A DNA stretch of 5,507 nucleotides from Candidatus Thiodiazotropha taylori (lineage in GTDB: Bacteria > Pseudomonadota > Gammaproteobacteria > Chromatiales > Chromatiaceae): positions 1 through 5,507 of the forward strand of contig JAHRHW010000312.1 of NCBI GenBank assembly GCA_019100305.1. Direction: 5' to 3'. The stretch's first letter is position 1; every line of letters begins with the position of its first letter. Positions 1-5,507 of this stretch are shown piece after piece. The notes under the pieces are model-generated. The model made no database searches, had not been told where the DNA came from, and saw only the letters and a program-made list of their open reading frames with translations. A program made the position numbers and the translations under genes.

Positions 1-219
1 GGAGACGACGATATTCTTGTTGCGTAACTGTTCCAGGTGTTGGGAAATATTGCTATGTGAGGTGCCGGTGCGCTCCACAATCTCCCCGACAGAGAGTTCG
101 TTTTCCCCAAGTGAGCAGAGTATTTTCCATCTTAATGGATGTGCCATGGCCTTCAGAGCATTGGCTGTCAGCGAAGTGTCTTCCTGTTCGGAAGGGCGAG
201 GATCAAGCGGCTCGTTCAT
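1..219 (-). CDS. ArsR-family winged-helix transcriptional regulator (N-terminal part, cut by window edge)
   Basis: This is the first 73 codons of a DNA-binding repressor; the reading frame is open to the window edge. After a variable N-terminus of about 20 residues comes the ArsR signature ALKAMAHPLRWKILCSL (residues 21-37). The helix-turn-helix follows, with LSVGEIVERTG (42-52) as the positioning region and SNISQHLEQLRNKNIV (56-71) as the recognition helix and start of the wing. The classic ArsR/SmtB alpha-3 metal motif (ELCVCDL) is replaced by ELSVGEI, so an ArsR-type thiolate metal site at that position is absent. Cys35 lies in the ILC segment, where persulfide/redox-sensing relatives of the SqrR/BigR/YgaV type carry one of their two sensor cysteines; the partner cysteine would lie outside the window. 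The ATG overlaps the stop of the upstream receiver-PAS gene (ATGA) and has a good Shine-Dalgarno, which fixes the start. Family assignment is firm; the effector is unknown. Confidence 0.9.
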   Translation of the reverse strand, partial: MNEPLDPRPSEQEDTSLTANALKAMAHPLRWKILCSLGENELSVGEIVERTGTSHSNISQHLEQLRNKNIVVS

Positions 220-1088
220 TTGTACACTCCTTGGGAAGCGGAACTGGTTATATCAATCTCACGTACATAACCGGTCATGTCTTTCGCTATACATATTATA
301 TGCTGGATTTCGTCGTTGCTGTCTTTGACCGCGGTGCGGGAAAACAGAATCGGCACGCGTCGCCCGTCCTTGGCAATAAATCTGGCCTCGATGCGGCTCA
401 ATGCACCGGTGCGGATCAGGGCTTCAAGCCAGGTACCGAAAAAAGCCCCGGCCTGCTCCTCTTCCTCCTCTTCGAAGACGTCGCCAATCGAGAGTTGCAA
501 TAGATCAGCCTCATTGTAATCGAGCATCCTGCAGGCGGCCGGGTTTACTGATTCGATCTCACCCAGCGGATTGAGTACCAGCAGGGCCTCACCCATATGG
601 GTAATGATGTTCTCCAGGTGCTGCTTGGCGGAGGCGAGTTCCTCAGTTCGTTCAGCGACTTTCTGTTCGAGAATCTTGTTCAGCTGGCGCTCTTTTTCGA
701 TCAGCCGGAAGTAGGTGCTGATCTTGTTCAGCAGCTGATTGTCATCAATCGGTTTGAGCAGATAGTCGACACCGCCGACTTCATAGCCTTTCTGCTGAAA
801 CTCTTCCGTTTTGAACGCAGCAGTGAGAAATATGATTGGAATATGCTTGGTCTTCTGGCGGATTTTCAGCATCGATGCGGTTTGAAAGCCGTCCATCTCT
901 GGCATCTGTACATCGAGTATGATGAGATCGATTGCTGGATCCTTGATGGCAATATCGAGCGCCTTCTGGCCGGAGGTGGCTTCCAGTATCTCCACATCCA
1001 TGTAACGCTGCACCAGGGTACGAAGCGTAAACAGGTTATGTTCGTGGTCGTCCACGATGAGCAGTTTGAAACCTGAGTATCTTTTCAT
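216..1088 (-). CDS. Response regulator: receiver domain, coiled coil and PAS domain, no recognised output domain
   Basis: This is a 290-residue cytoplasmic signalling protein, numbered from the ATG at 1088. The receiver domain (about 8-125) has the acidic pair D13-D14, phospho-acceptor D59 in LIILDVQMPEMDG, switch T89 and K112 in the LLKPID motif, so all catalytic residues are present. A charged helix (about 129-159, with QKVAERTEELASAKQHLENI) probably forms a dimerising coiled coil. It leads into a PAS domain (about 157-276) ending in the usual IAKDMTG segment. A run of six glutamates (206-211) lies inside the PAS region. No helix-turn-helix, GGDEF, EAL, HD-GYP, kinase or HPt domain follows, so output is probably by protein-protein contact. 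The frame could also start at TTG 1100, four codons earlier; the ATG is preferred, though neither has a clear Shine-Dalgarno. It lies about 90 bases after the hybrid kinase gene and overlaps the arsR-type gene by 4 bases, implying one transcript. Confidence 0.9.
   Translation of the reverse strand: MKRYSGFKLLIVDDHEHNLFTLRTLVQRYMDVEILEATSGQKALDIAIKDPAIDLIILDVQMPEMDGFQTASMLKIRQKTKHIPIIFLTAAFKTEEFQQKGYEVGGVDYLLKPIDDNQLLNKISTYFRLIEKERQLNKILEQKVAERTEELASAKQHLENIITHMGEALLVLNPLGEIESVNPAACRMLDYNEADLLQLSIGDVFEEEEEEQAGAFFGTWLEALIRTGALSRIEARFIAKDGRRVPILFSRTAVKDSNDEIQHIICIAKDMTGYVREIDITSSASQGVYK
227..232 (-). promoter_or_regulatory. Ribosome binding site of the arsR-type gene
   Basis: Read on the minus strand, AAGGAG lies 7 nucleotides before the ATG at 219-217. 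It sits inside the last codons of the receiver-PAS gene, so the regulator can be translated by re-initiation and by its own site. It supports 219 as the true start. Confidence 0.75.
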
Positions 1089-1135
1089 GCTGAACAACAA
1101 GTCGCTGTGTTTGTATTTGCCATTAGCCAGGTCAT
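1085..1135 (-). CDS. Possible 16-codon leader ORF coupled to the response regulator
   Basis: A short frame (MTWLMANTNTATCCSA) starts at ATG 1135. An AGGG sequence lies 5 bases upstream (plus-strand 1141-1144). Its TGA stop overlaps the response-regulator ATG at 1088 in an ATGA arrangement. The regulator gene lacks an obvious ribosome binding site of its own, so translation of this short frame could deliver ribosomes to it. The frame also stays open further upstream inside the kinase gene, so the short ORF may be chance. No known peptide is recognised. Confidence 0.2.
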   Translation of the reverse strand: MTWLMANTNTATCCSA

Positions 1136-1175
1136 GCTTGCCCTGTAGTGTTCTGTTTGAGACGGCTGCTGAGCG

Positions 1176-3527
1176 CTACCCCAGATAGGTACTGAATACC
1201 AATTTGAGGTGTTCCGTATCCACGGGTTTAGCAAGTATCTCGTTGGCACCGGCATCCAGGCTTCTACTGCGGTCTTGTGCCGCATTCTTGGCGCTGAGAA
1301 CGATGATACCCAATTCAGTCAGTCCCATCTTCTCACGGATATGTCTGATCGTATCATAGCCATCCAGTTCAGGCATCATGATGTCCATCAGAATCAGGCT
1401 GAAATCCTGTTCTTCATTGAGTGTTTCGATCGCTTCCTGGCCATCTCCGGCGGCCACCACCTCGAATCCCCAAGCCTCCAGCTGCGGGGTCAGCGCCAGC
1501 AGACTCTGTAGGTCGTCGTCGACCACCAGGATACGGTGGCCCGCGAATTGGGCCGATGCTGTCTCCACGACTGTCTCGGTGCTGGGCGTCGGTTTCGATC
1601 GGCGCACCAGATCCGTCGCTTCGCTGGCTTCGTAGTGTTCGACTTGAGAGCTGGGGTGCGCTTCGTAATCGAAAGCGGTTGGCAGGCAGAGGGTGAACCT
1701 TGAACCTTGGCCCTCTTCGCTCTGCAGGCTGATCTCGCCCCCCAAAAGTCTTGCCAGCTCCCGACTGATGCTCAAGCCCAGTCCACTGCCCCCATACTGT
1801 CTGTTGGTGGAACCGTCTGCTTGTTTGAATGCTTCAAAGATCAGCTCCTGTTTGTCGTGAGCGATGCCGATGCCACTGTCTTCGACGGTCAGGCAGATGG
1901 GCTGTCGGTCTGAATCCTGTCTGAGTCGGGCACTCAGAGTTGCACCGCCGGTTTGGGTGAATTTAAGGGCGTTGGAGAGAAAGTTCTTCAGGATCTGACG
2001 TACTTTCTCCTGATCGGAGAGGAAGGTCTCGGGCAGTTGATCGTCGAGCTCAAGCTTGAGATAGAGCCCATGGGCATCAAACTGGGGTTTTACCAGATCG
2101 ATCAGATCATCCAGCAGCGCACGCAGGGAGATCTGCTGGACGCTGAAGCTGGCGCGCCCGGCCTCGATTCTGGAGAGATCGAGAATATTGTCGATCAGTG
2201 TGCGTAGATCCTGGCCCGCCTCATGGATCACCTGCAACTGCTTCTGCTGCTCATTGCTCAGTTGCTGATTGGTCTCGTTGAGCATCTTGGAGAGCAGCAG
2301 GATGGAGTTGAGGGGGGTTCTCAGTTCATGGCTCACATTGGCAAGAAACTGCGACTTGTAGCGATTCGACTCCTCCAGTTGTTGCGCGTGTTGTCGCTGC
2401 TGTCGTGCCTGCTGGGCGTGGGTTTCGGCGAGTTCCGTCAGTTGCTGACCCAGCTGTTTGATCTCACTGGAGCCGCGCCAATCGAAGCGTACCGCATCAT
2501 CCTGTCTGAGCACTCGCTCCATTCCATCTCTGAGTCGCTCGCCAAACTGCTCTCCACGCAATGCAATCCAGCGTGCCAACAGAAGCAGTATGACCAGTGC
2601 GATCAGCACGATGGTCATTACTCTGGCGACCAGGACGTTGCGGAACTTATCCATTGGAGATGGGTCGACAGGTCGACCGACCCAGAGCGGGCCCGAATCT
2701 TCAGTGGTGAAGAGCGGTACCCAGATGACCTGTCGACCGCTGCCCTCCCAAAGGGTCAGATTGCCCTCTTGGAACTGGCTTTGCAGGCCGCTGAAATCTT
2801 CAAACGCCTGTGCTTTGTCGAGTCCCCTGAGGCGTTGCTCAAGATAGCGGCCGTCATTGGTCACCCATAAGGTATTGCGGTAGGCTCTTGCCATACCTCC
2901 AACATCGATATTGATCACCACCGCACCGAGCGTGGTCACCCGATCGTTGTTGTCGGGGCCGAGAATCGGGCTGATCATGCGCAGGGTCATGAAGCGGCGG
3001 GGGTCGAGATGGGCGACATTGGGGTTGAGGCTGATCTTACTTGCGGCGACCCGGCCATACTCCTGATTGACATTGCTCTTGAAGAAGGCCTCCGAAGGCA
3101 TGTCGGGTTTTTTGATGGTCGGTTCCCATTGACGGGTGCGATGGTTCAGTTCCAGCCAGTAGCGGGGATTGCCCCGCACGTCGAGAAAAAGGATCTGAAA
3201 GATGTCCTGGTGGTCCTGCAGAATCCGGTTGATCCATTCGGTGTAGCGCACCCGCGCCACGTCGATCTTGCCGTTTTCCCCATCCTGCTGCTGTCCGAGA
3301 ATCAGGCCCGGCTCCGGCAGTTTGGCCAGCAGACGCAACATCTCGTTTCGACTGGCGAGATGTTCATCCAGGTCGCGAAAGTCGGCTCTGAGGTTCTGCA
3401 GATAGGCTTTGTGGTAAAAGAACTCAAGCCGTTCGAGTACAAACGGCAGGTTGGTGAGTACCATGGCGGTCAAAGGTGCAAAACCGAACAGAAACAGGGC
3501 TATCAGGATCTTGGTTCGGAGTTTCAC
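1176..3527 (-). CDS. Membrane-bound hybrid sensor histidine kinase / response regulator (Cache-like sensor, HisKA, HATPase_c, REC)
   Basis: This is a 783-residue inner-membrane sensor kinase. TM1 (about 7-28) and TM2 (about 298-320) bracket a periplasmic region of about 270 residues that looks like a double-Cache sensor, with strands such as IFQILFLDVRGNPRYWLEL (109-127) and GAVVINIDVGGMARAY (201-216). The sensor has no cysteine. A HAMP-like linker (about 320-366, weak) and a Gln-rich coiled coil (360-388) lead to HisKA with H400 in FLANVSHELRTPLNS. The ATP-binding domain has the N box NFLSNALKF (515-523), G1 box DSGIGI (550-555) and G2 box GGSGLGL (579-585). A linker (618-660) joins a complete C-terminal receiver with D670-D672, phospho-acceptor D715, S745 and K767. 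No HPt domain is present. It starts at GTG; an in-frame TAG two codons upstream excludes an earlier start, and AAGGCGG 10 bases upstream is a weak ribosome site. It lies 52 bases after bcp and is followed by the receiver-PAS gene. The ligand is unknown. Confidence 0.95.
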   Translation of the reverse strand: MKLRTKILIALFLFGFAPLTAMVLTNLPFVLERLEFFYHKAYLQNLRADFRDLDEHLASRNEMLRLLAKLPEPGLILGQQQDGENGKIDVARVRYTEWINRILQDHQDIFQILFLDVRGNPRYWLELNHRTRQWEPTIKKPDMPSEAFFKSNVNQEYGRVAASKISLNPNVAHLDPRRFMTLRMISPILGPDNNDRVTTLGAVVINIDVGGMARAYRNTLWVTNDGRYLEQRLRGLDKAQAFEDFSGLQSQFQEGNLTLWEGSGRQVIWVPLFTTEDSGPLWVGRPVDPSPMDKFRNVLVARVMTIVLIALVILLLLARWIALRGEQFGERLRDGMERVLRQDDAVRFDWRGSSEIKQLGQQLTELAETHAQQARQQRQHAQQLEESNRYKSQFLANVSHELRTPLNSILLLSKMLNETNQQLSNEQQKQLQVIHEAGQDLRTLIDNILDLSRIEAGRASFSVQQISLRALLDDLIDLVKPQFDAHGLYLKLELDDQLPETFLSDQEKVRQILKNFLSNALKFTQTGGATLSARLRQDSDRQPICLTVEDSGIGIAHDKQELIFEAFKQADGSTNRQYGGSGLGLSISRELARLLGGEISLQSEEGQGSRFTLCLPTAFDYEAHPSSQVEHYEASEATDLVRRSKPTPSTETVVETASAQFAGHRILVVDDDLQSLLALTPQLEAWGFEVVAAGDGQEAIETLNEEQDFSLILMDIMMPELDGYDTIRHIREKMGLTELGIIVLSAKNAAQDRSRSLDAGANEILAKPVDTEHLKLVFSTYLG

Positions 3528-3579
3528 TGGCTATTGACCGCCTTGCTGCTTGGACCCAACAGGTGCTTTATCTAATGGT

Positions 3580-4047
3580 TTAGGTGATTTCCCTAATCAG
3601 GTCAATAACTTGTGCGGCATGGCCCTTGGGTTTTACGTCATAGAGGGCGCTCTGGATGATGCCCTGTTTATCGATAATGAAGGTGGAGCGCAGGATTCCC
3701 ATGCGCTTCTCACCGTTTTTCTCTTTCTCACGCCATACGTCGTAGGCCTTGCACACTTCACCCTCGGTATCTGCCAGAAGCTGGACCGTGAGGCCGTGTT
3801 TGTCACGAAAGGCGGCATGACTGACACAGTTATCCCGGCTGATACCGATTACCTGAGTGTCAAGTTCGGTAAACTCATCCGTTAAATCAGAGAGTTCAAC
3901 AGCCTCGATGGTACAACCTGTGGTGTCGTCCTTGGGATAGAAGTAGATCACCAGATTCTGCTCTCCGAGAAATTGATCGGAACGGATGATGTGCATGTCC
4001 GAATCGGGTAACTCAAAGGATGGCGCTTGATCTCCAGGGTTGAGCAT
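3580..4047 (-). CDS. bcp: Thioredoxin-dependent peroxiredoxin, PrxQ/Bcp subfamily
   Basis: This is a complete 155-residue cytoplasmic peroxidase, the normal length for Bcp, which reduces H2O2 and organic hydroperoxides through a cysteine sulfenate. The N-terminal LNPGDQAPSFELPD and the active-site segment YFYPKDDTTGCT match the family. The PxxxTxxC motif is P38, T42 and C45 (peroxidatic cysteine), and the catalytic arginine is R120 in GILRSTFIID. Position 43 is Thr where most members have Pro (TPGC). The resolving cysteine five residues after the peroxidatic one, as in E. coli Bcp, is replaced by V50. The usual alpha-3 alternative is Arg (R81). C74 and C99 are the only other cysteines, so the enzyme may be 1-Cys or use an atypical pairing. 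AGGAG 5 bases before the ATG supports the start. It transcribes away from the XrtA-type ATPase and toward the kinase gene, with 52 bases between and no clear terminator. Confidence 0.95.
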   Translation of the reverse strand: MLNPGDQAPSFELPDSDMHIIRSDQFLGEQNLVIYFYPKDDTTGCTIEAVELSDLTDEFTELDTQVIGISRDNCVSHAAFRDKHGLTVQLLADTEGEVCKAYDVWREKEKNGEKRMGILRSTFIIDKQGIIQSALYDVKPKGHAAQVIDLIREIT

Positions 4048-4052
4048 TGTGT

Positions 4053-4057
4053 CTCCT
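4053..4057 (-). promoter_or_regulatory. Ribosome binding site of bcp
   Basis: On the minus strand AGGAG lies 5 bases before the bcp ATG (4047-4045), a good spacing. It confirms the short start rather than a longer product. Confidence 0.75.
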
Positions 4058-4110
4058 AGATGTTTGTTCTCATTGTGTTTTTTGGTCGTTTTTTTCGCTG
4101 TAGAGAGAAG

Positions 4111-4151
4111 CCTTTAGTGCCATTTAGCGCAGTGGCGGCATAGGCGGCGTA
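4111..4151. repeat. Two adjacent pairs of imperfect short tandem repeats
   Basis: CCTTTAGTGC (4111-4120) and CATTTAGCGC (4121-4130) match at 8 of 10 positions. GGCGGCATA (4134-4142) and GGCGGCGTA (4143-4151) match at 8 of 9. They lie upstream of bcp on the minus strand and could be regulator half-sites. With only two copies of each, chance is possible. Confidence 0.35.
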
Positions 4152-4297
4152 ACTCCACAGCTGTCACTACGCAAGATAGATGACTTGAATGAGTTCGGTC
4201 AACCATCCATTGAGCTAATTTTTTGTGCGGTTTTTGCCTGACCTGCAGCTTACCGGCATGCTTCGAATTGAGTTGCTAGAGTAGGAATATGATCTGA

Positions 4298-4324
4298 TTG
4301 GTTGCATAATGTAACTACTATATT
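4298..4324 (+). promoter_or_regulatory. Weak candidate sigma-70-type promoter for the ATPase gene
   Basis: TTGGTT (4298-4303) and TATATT (4319-4324) resemble -35 and -10 boxes, but the 15-base spacer is short. Other -10-like hexamers nearby are TATGAT (4288-4293) and CATAAT (4305-4310), neither with a good -35 box. The AT-rich character and the location about 120 bases before the ATG suit a promoter. The exact site is a guess. Confidence 0.2.
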
Positions 4325-4446
4325 TGAGATCTCTTCTGCCATGGACACCGGAAAATGAAACTTGTCCTCTGGTGACGGCGTCTTTTTCAGTGGCTGGTTG
4401 CCTCTCAAGCAGGAAAGCAAAGAAACAACATGAAGGCCAAATAGAT

Positions 4447-5507
4447 ATGTACGATGATTTTTACAAACTGGAGGGGAAACCCTTCCAGCTGACTCCTGAT
4501 CACAAGTTTTTCTTCAACAGTAAGGGACATAACCGTGCCATGGCCTACTTGCGCTATGGCCTGGAGCAGGGTGAGGGTTTCATCGTCATTACCGGTGGGA
4601 TCGGAACAGGCAAGACAACCCTGGTCCGCAATCTGTTCGATGAGCTGAGCAGTATGAATGTCATGGCGGCTCAATTGGTTACCACTCAGGTTGACCCGGA
4701 AGATATGCTCAGGATGGTGTGTGCCTCTTTCGGTCTGGCCCACGAAGGTCTCAACAAAGCGACCCTGCTGCACAATCTCGAAGCCATCGCCCGTGCCCGA
4801 CACGCGGAAGGCAAGCAGATGCTTCTGGTGGTGGATGAGGCCCAGAACCTGCCGGCCAGGTCTGTGGAAGAGCTGCGTATGCTGTCCAACTTCCAGGTCA
4901 ACAACAGGGCCTTGGTGCAGACCTTTCTGCTCGGTCAGGAGGAGTTTAAGCGAACCCTGCAGAGTCCAGGAATGGAGCAGGTCCGGCAGCGAATCATCGC
5001 CTCTTATCATCTCGATCCACTGAGTGTGGAAGAGACTGAAAAGTATATTCTGCACCGTCTTCAGCTGGTTGGCTGGCAGCAGGATCCAAGCTTCGCAGAC
5101 GGGGTGTTCAAGATGATTTTTGAATTCACCGGTGGTGTGCCCCGGCGTATCAACGCGATGTGTGACAGGCTGATGCTGTTCGGTTGCCTGGAAGAGATGC
5201 ATGAGTTGAACAAAGACGCTGTGCTCTCCGTGATCGAGGAGCTGGAGCAGGAGGTCAGTTTCGATCCGCCGGTCGATGAGAAGCAGCAGGGGCCCCAGTT
5301 GGCATCGGTATCACCACTGCATCCCGGCACGGCTGGCAACAGCCAGGCGGTCGCGCCACAGCAGGCTGCTCAGCCAATGGCCGATGCGGAAGAGCTCATC
5401 TATCGTATTCAGGATCTGGAAAAGGAGATCAGTACCCTGAAGAAGACCCTGCGAAATGAACAGAAGTTACTGCGTAAGGCGATACTGCTTCAGATGGATC
5501 TGGATGA
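4447..5507 (+). CDS. XrtA/PEP-CTERM system-associated ATPase (ExeA-like AAA family), C-terminus beyond the window
   Basis: At least 353 residues are visible, with no stop before the window edge. The N-terminus MYDDFYKLEGKPFQLTPD and the HNRAMAYLRYGL segment (28-39) are characteristic of the ATPase found beside exosortase XrtA in exopolysaccharide loci (the TIGR03015 type), related to ExeA/GspA. The Walker A motif is GGIGTGKT (50-57, K56); Walker B is LLVVDEAQ (126-133, D130-E131). Arginines R180 and R182 (VRQRI) are arginine-finger candidates, and FTGGVPRRIN (227-236) is the conserved sensor-2-like motif. The AAA part ends near 270. A Pro/Gln/Ala-rich linker (about 273-312) leads into a charged heptad helix (about 313-353 and on), probably a coiled coil. 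The start is set by the conserved N-terminus; the ribosome site is weak (GAAGG, 10 bases upstream). In such loci the ATPase is thought to support polysaccharide production or export linked to protein sorting; its exact role is not established. The exosortase itself is not in the window. Confidence 0.9.
   Translation, partial: MYDDFYKLEGKPFQLTPDHKFFFNSKGHNRAMAYLRYGLEQGEGFIVITGGIGTGKTTLVRNLFDELSSMNVMAAQLVTTQVDPEDMLRMVCASFGLAHEGLNKATLLHNLEAIARARHAEGKQMLLVVDEAQNLPARSVEELRMLSNFQVNNRALVQTFLLGQEEFKRTLQSPGMEQVRQRIIASYHLDPLSVEETEKYILHRLQLVGWQQDPSFADGVFKMIFEFTGGVPRRINAMCDRLMLFGCLEEMHELNKDAVLSVIEELEQEVSFDPPVDEKQQGPQLASVSPLHPGTAGNSQAVAPQQAAQPMADAEELIYRIQDLEKEISTLKKTLRNEQKLLRKAILLQMDLD

Larger units (their letters stand above)
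4048..4446. other. Divergent intergenic region between bcp and the XrtA-associated ATPase gene
   Basis: These 399 bases hold no convincing gene. Both flanking genes read outward, so the region must carry promoters for both. The bcp-proximal end has two T tracts on the plus strand (about 4078-4083 and 4090-4095), giving an A-rich bcp leader. Near-tandem repeats lie at 4111-4151. Short palindromes occur at 4157-4164 (ACAGCTGT) and 4326-4333 (GAGATCTC), and an AT-rich stretch lies at about 4262-4326. GACGGCGTC followed by five T (4374-4387) is not a plausible terminator, because its arms leave a one-base loop. No tRNA, riboswitch or strong hairpin was recognised by eye. Confidence 0.7.

Noticed and set aside
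597..1076. A 159-codon plus-strand open frame opposite the receiver-PAS gene
   Set aside because: It is antisense to a complete receiver domain with all catalytic residues. No ribosome site or domain supports it.
2223..2870. A 215-codon plus-strand open frame inside the kinase gene
   Set aside because: It lies wholly antisense to the HisKA, linker and sensor region of the hybrid kinase and shows only Leu/Gln-rich composition mirrored from that gene.
3554..3563. TTGGACCCAA inverted repeat between bcp and the kinase gene
   Set aside because: The loop is only two bases and no T run follows on either strand, so it is not a credible terminator.
4078..4095. T tracts upstream of bcp as a terminator for a plus-strand transcript
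   Set aside because: No GC-rich hairpin precedes them and no plus-strand gene ends here.
4374..4387. GACGGCGTC followed by five T, resembling a terminator
   Set aside because: The arms GACG and CGTC are separated by one base, so no stable hairpin loop can form.
4431..4445. ATG at 4431 as an earlier start for the ATPase
   Set aside because: That frame hits TAG after four codons, and the family N-terminus begins exactly at the ATG at 4447.
4405..5202. A 265-codon open frame on the minus strand opposite the ATPase gene
   Set aside because: The plus-strand frame encodes a clear AAA ATPase with Walker A and B motifs. The antisense product has no recognisable domain and is rich in His, Gln and Thr as expected from reading GC-biased codons backward.

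Overview
The window looks like chromosomal DNA of a gammaproteobacterium, perhaps a Chromatiales-like or sulfur-oxidising lineage. The grounds are moderate GC content, an ArsR-family regulator, a PrxQ/Bcp peroxiredoxin, a large hybrid sensor kinase, and an ATPase of the type that accompanies the exosortase XrtA (PEP-CTERM) system. The lineage is an inference from gene types only.

Layout. Two gene groups diverge from a roughly 400-base intergenic region (4048-4446). Leftward (minus strand), in transcription order: a Bcp-type peroxiredoxin (4047-3580); a 783-residue membrane-bound hybrid histidine kinase with a Cache-like periplasmic sensor and a C-terminal receiver (3527-1176); a receiver-PAS protein with no recognised output domain (1088-216); and the N-terminal 73 residues of an ArsR-type winged-helix regulator (219-1), cut by the left edge. 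The receiver-PAS stop and the arsR start share an ATGA overlap, so these two are almost certainly translationally coupled. A possible 16-codon reading frame (1135-1085) ends in another ATGA overlap at the receiver-PAS start. Rightward (plus strand), an AAA ATPase of the XrtA/PEP-CTERM-associated, ExeA-like family begins at 4447 and runs off the right edge inside a predicted coiled coil. It probably marks the start of an exopolysaccharide/exosortase locus outside the window.

How the genes may work together. The hybrid kinase senses an unknown periplasmic signal and can phosphorylate its own receiver and perhaps the separate receiver-PAS protein. That protein has no DNA-binding, GGDEF or HPt domain, so it could act by protein contact. 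The coupled ArsR-type repressor is the only DNA-binding output in the leftward group. It lacks the classic alpha-3 metal site but has a cysteine in the ILC position found in persulfide/redox-sensing ArsR proteins. With bcp just upstream on the same strand, a redox- or sulfur-responsive cassette is a reasonable hypothesis, but it is not proven by the sequence. No RNA genes, insertion sequences or CRISPR arrays were seen.
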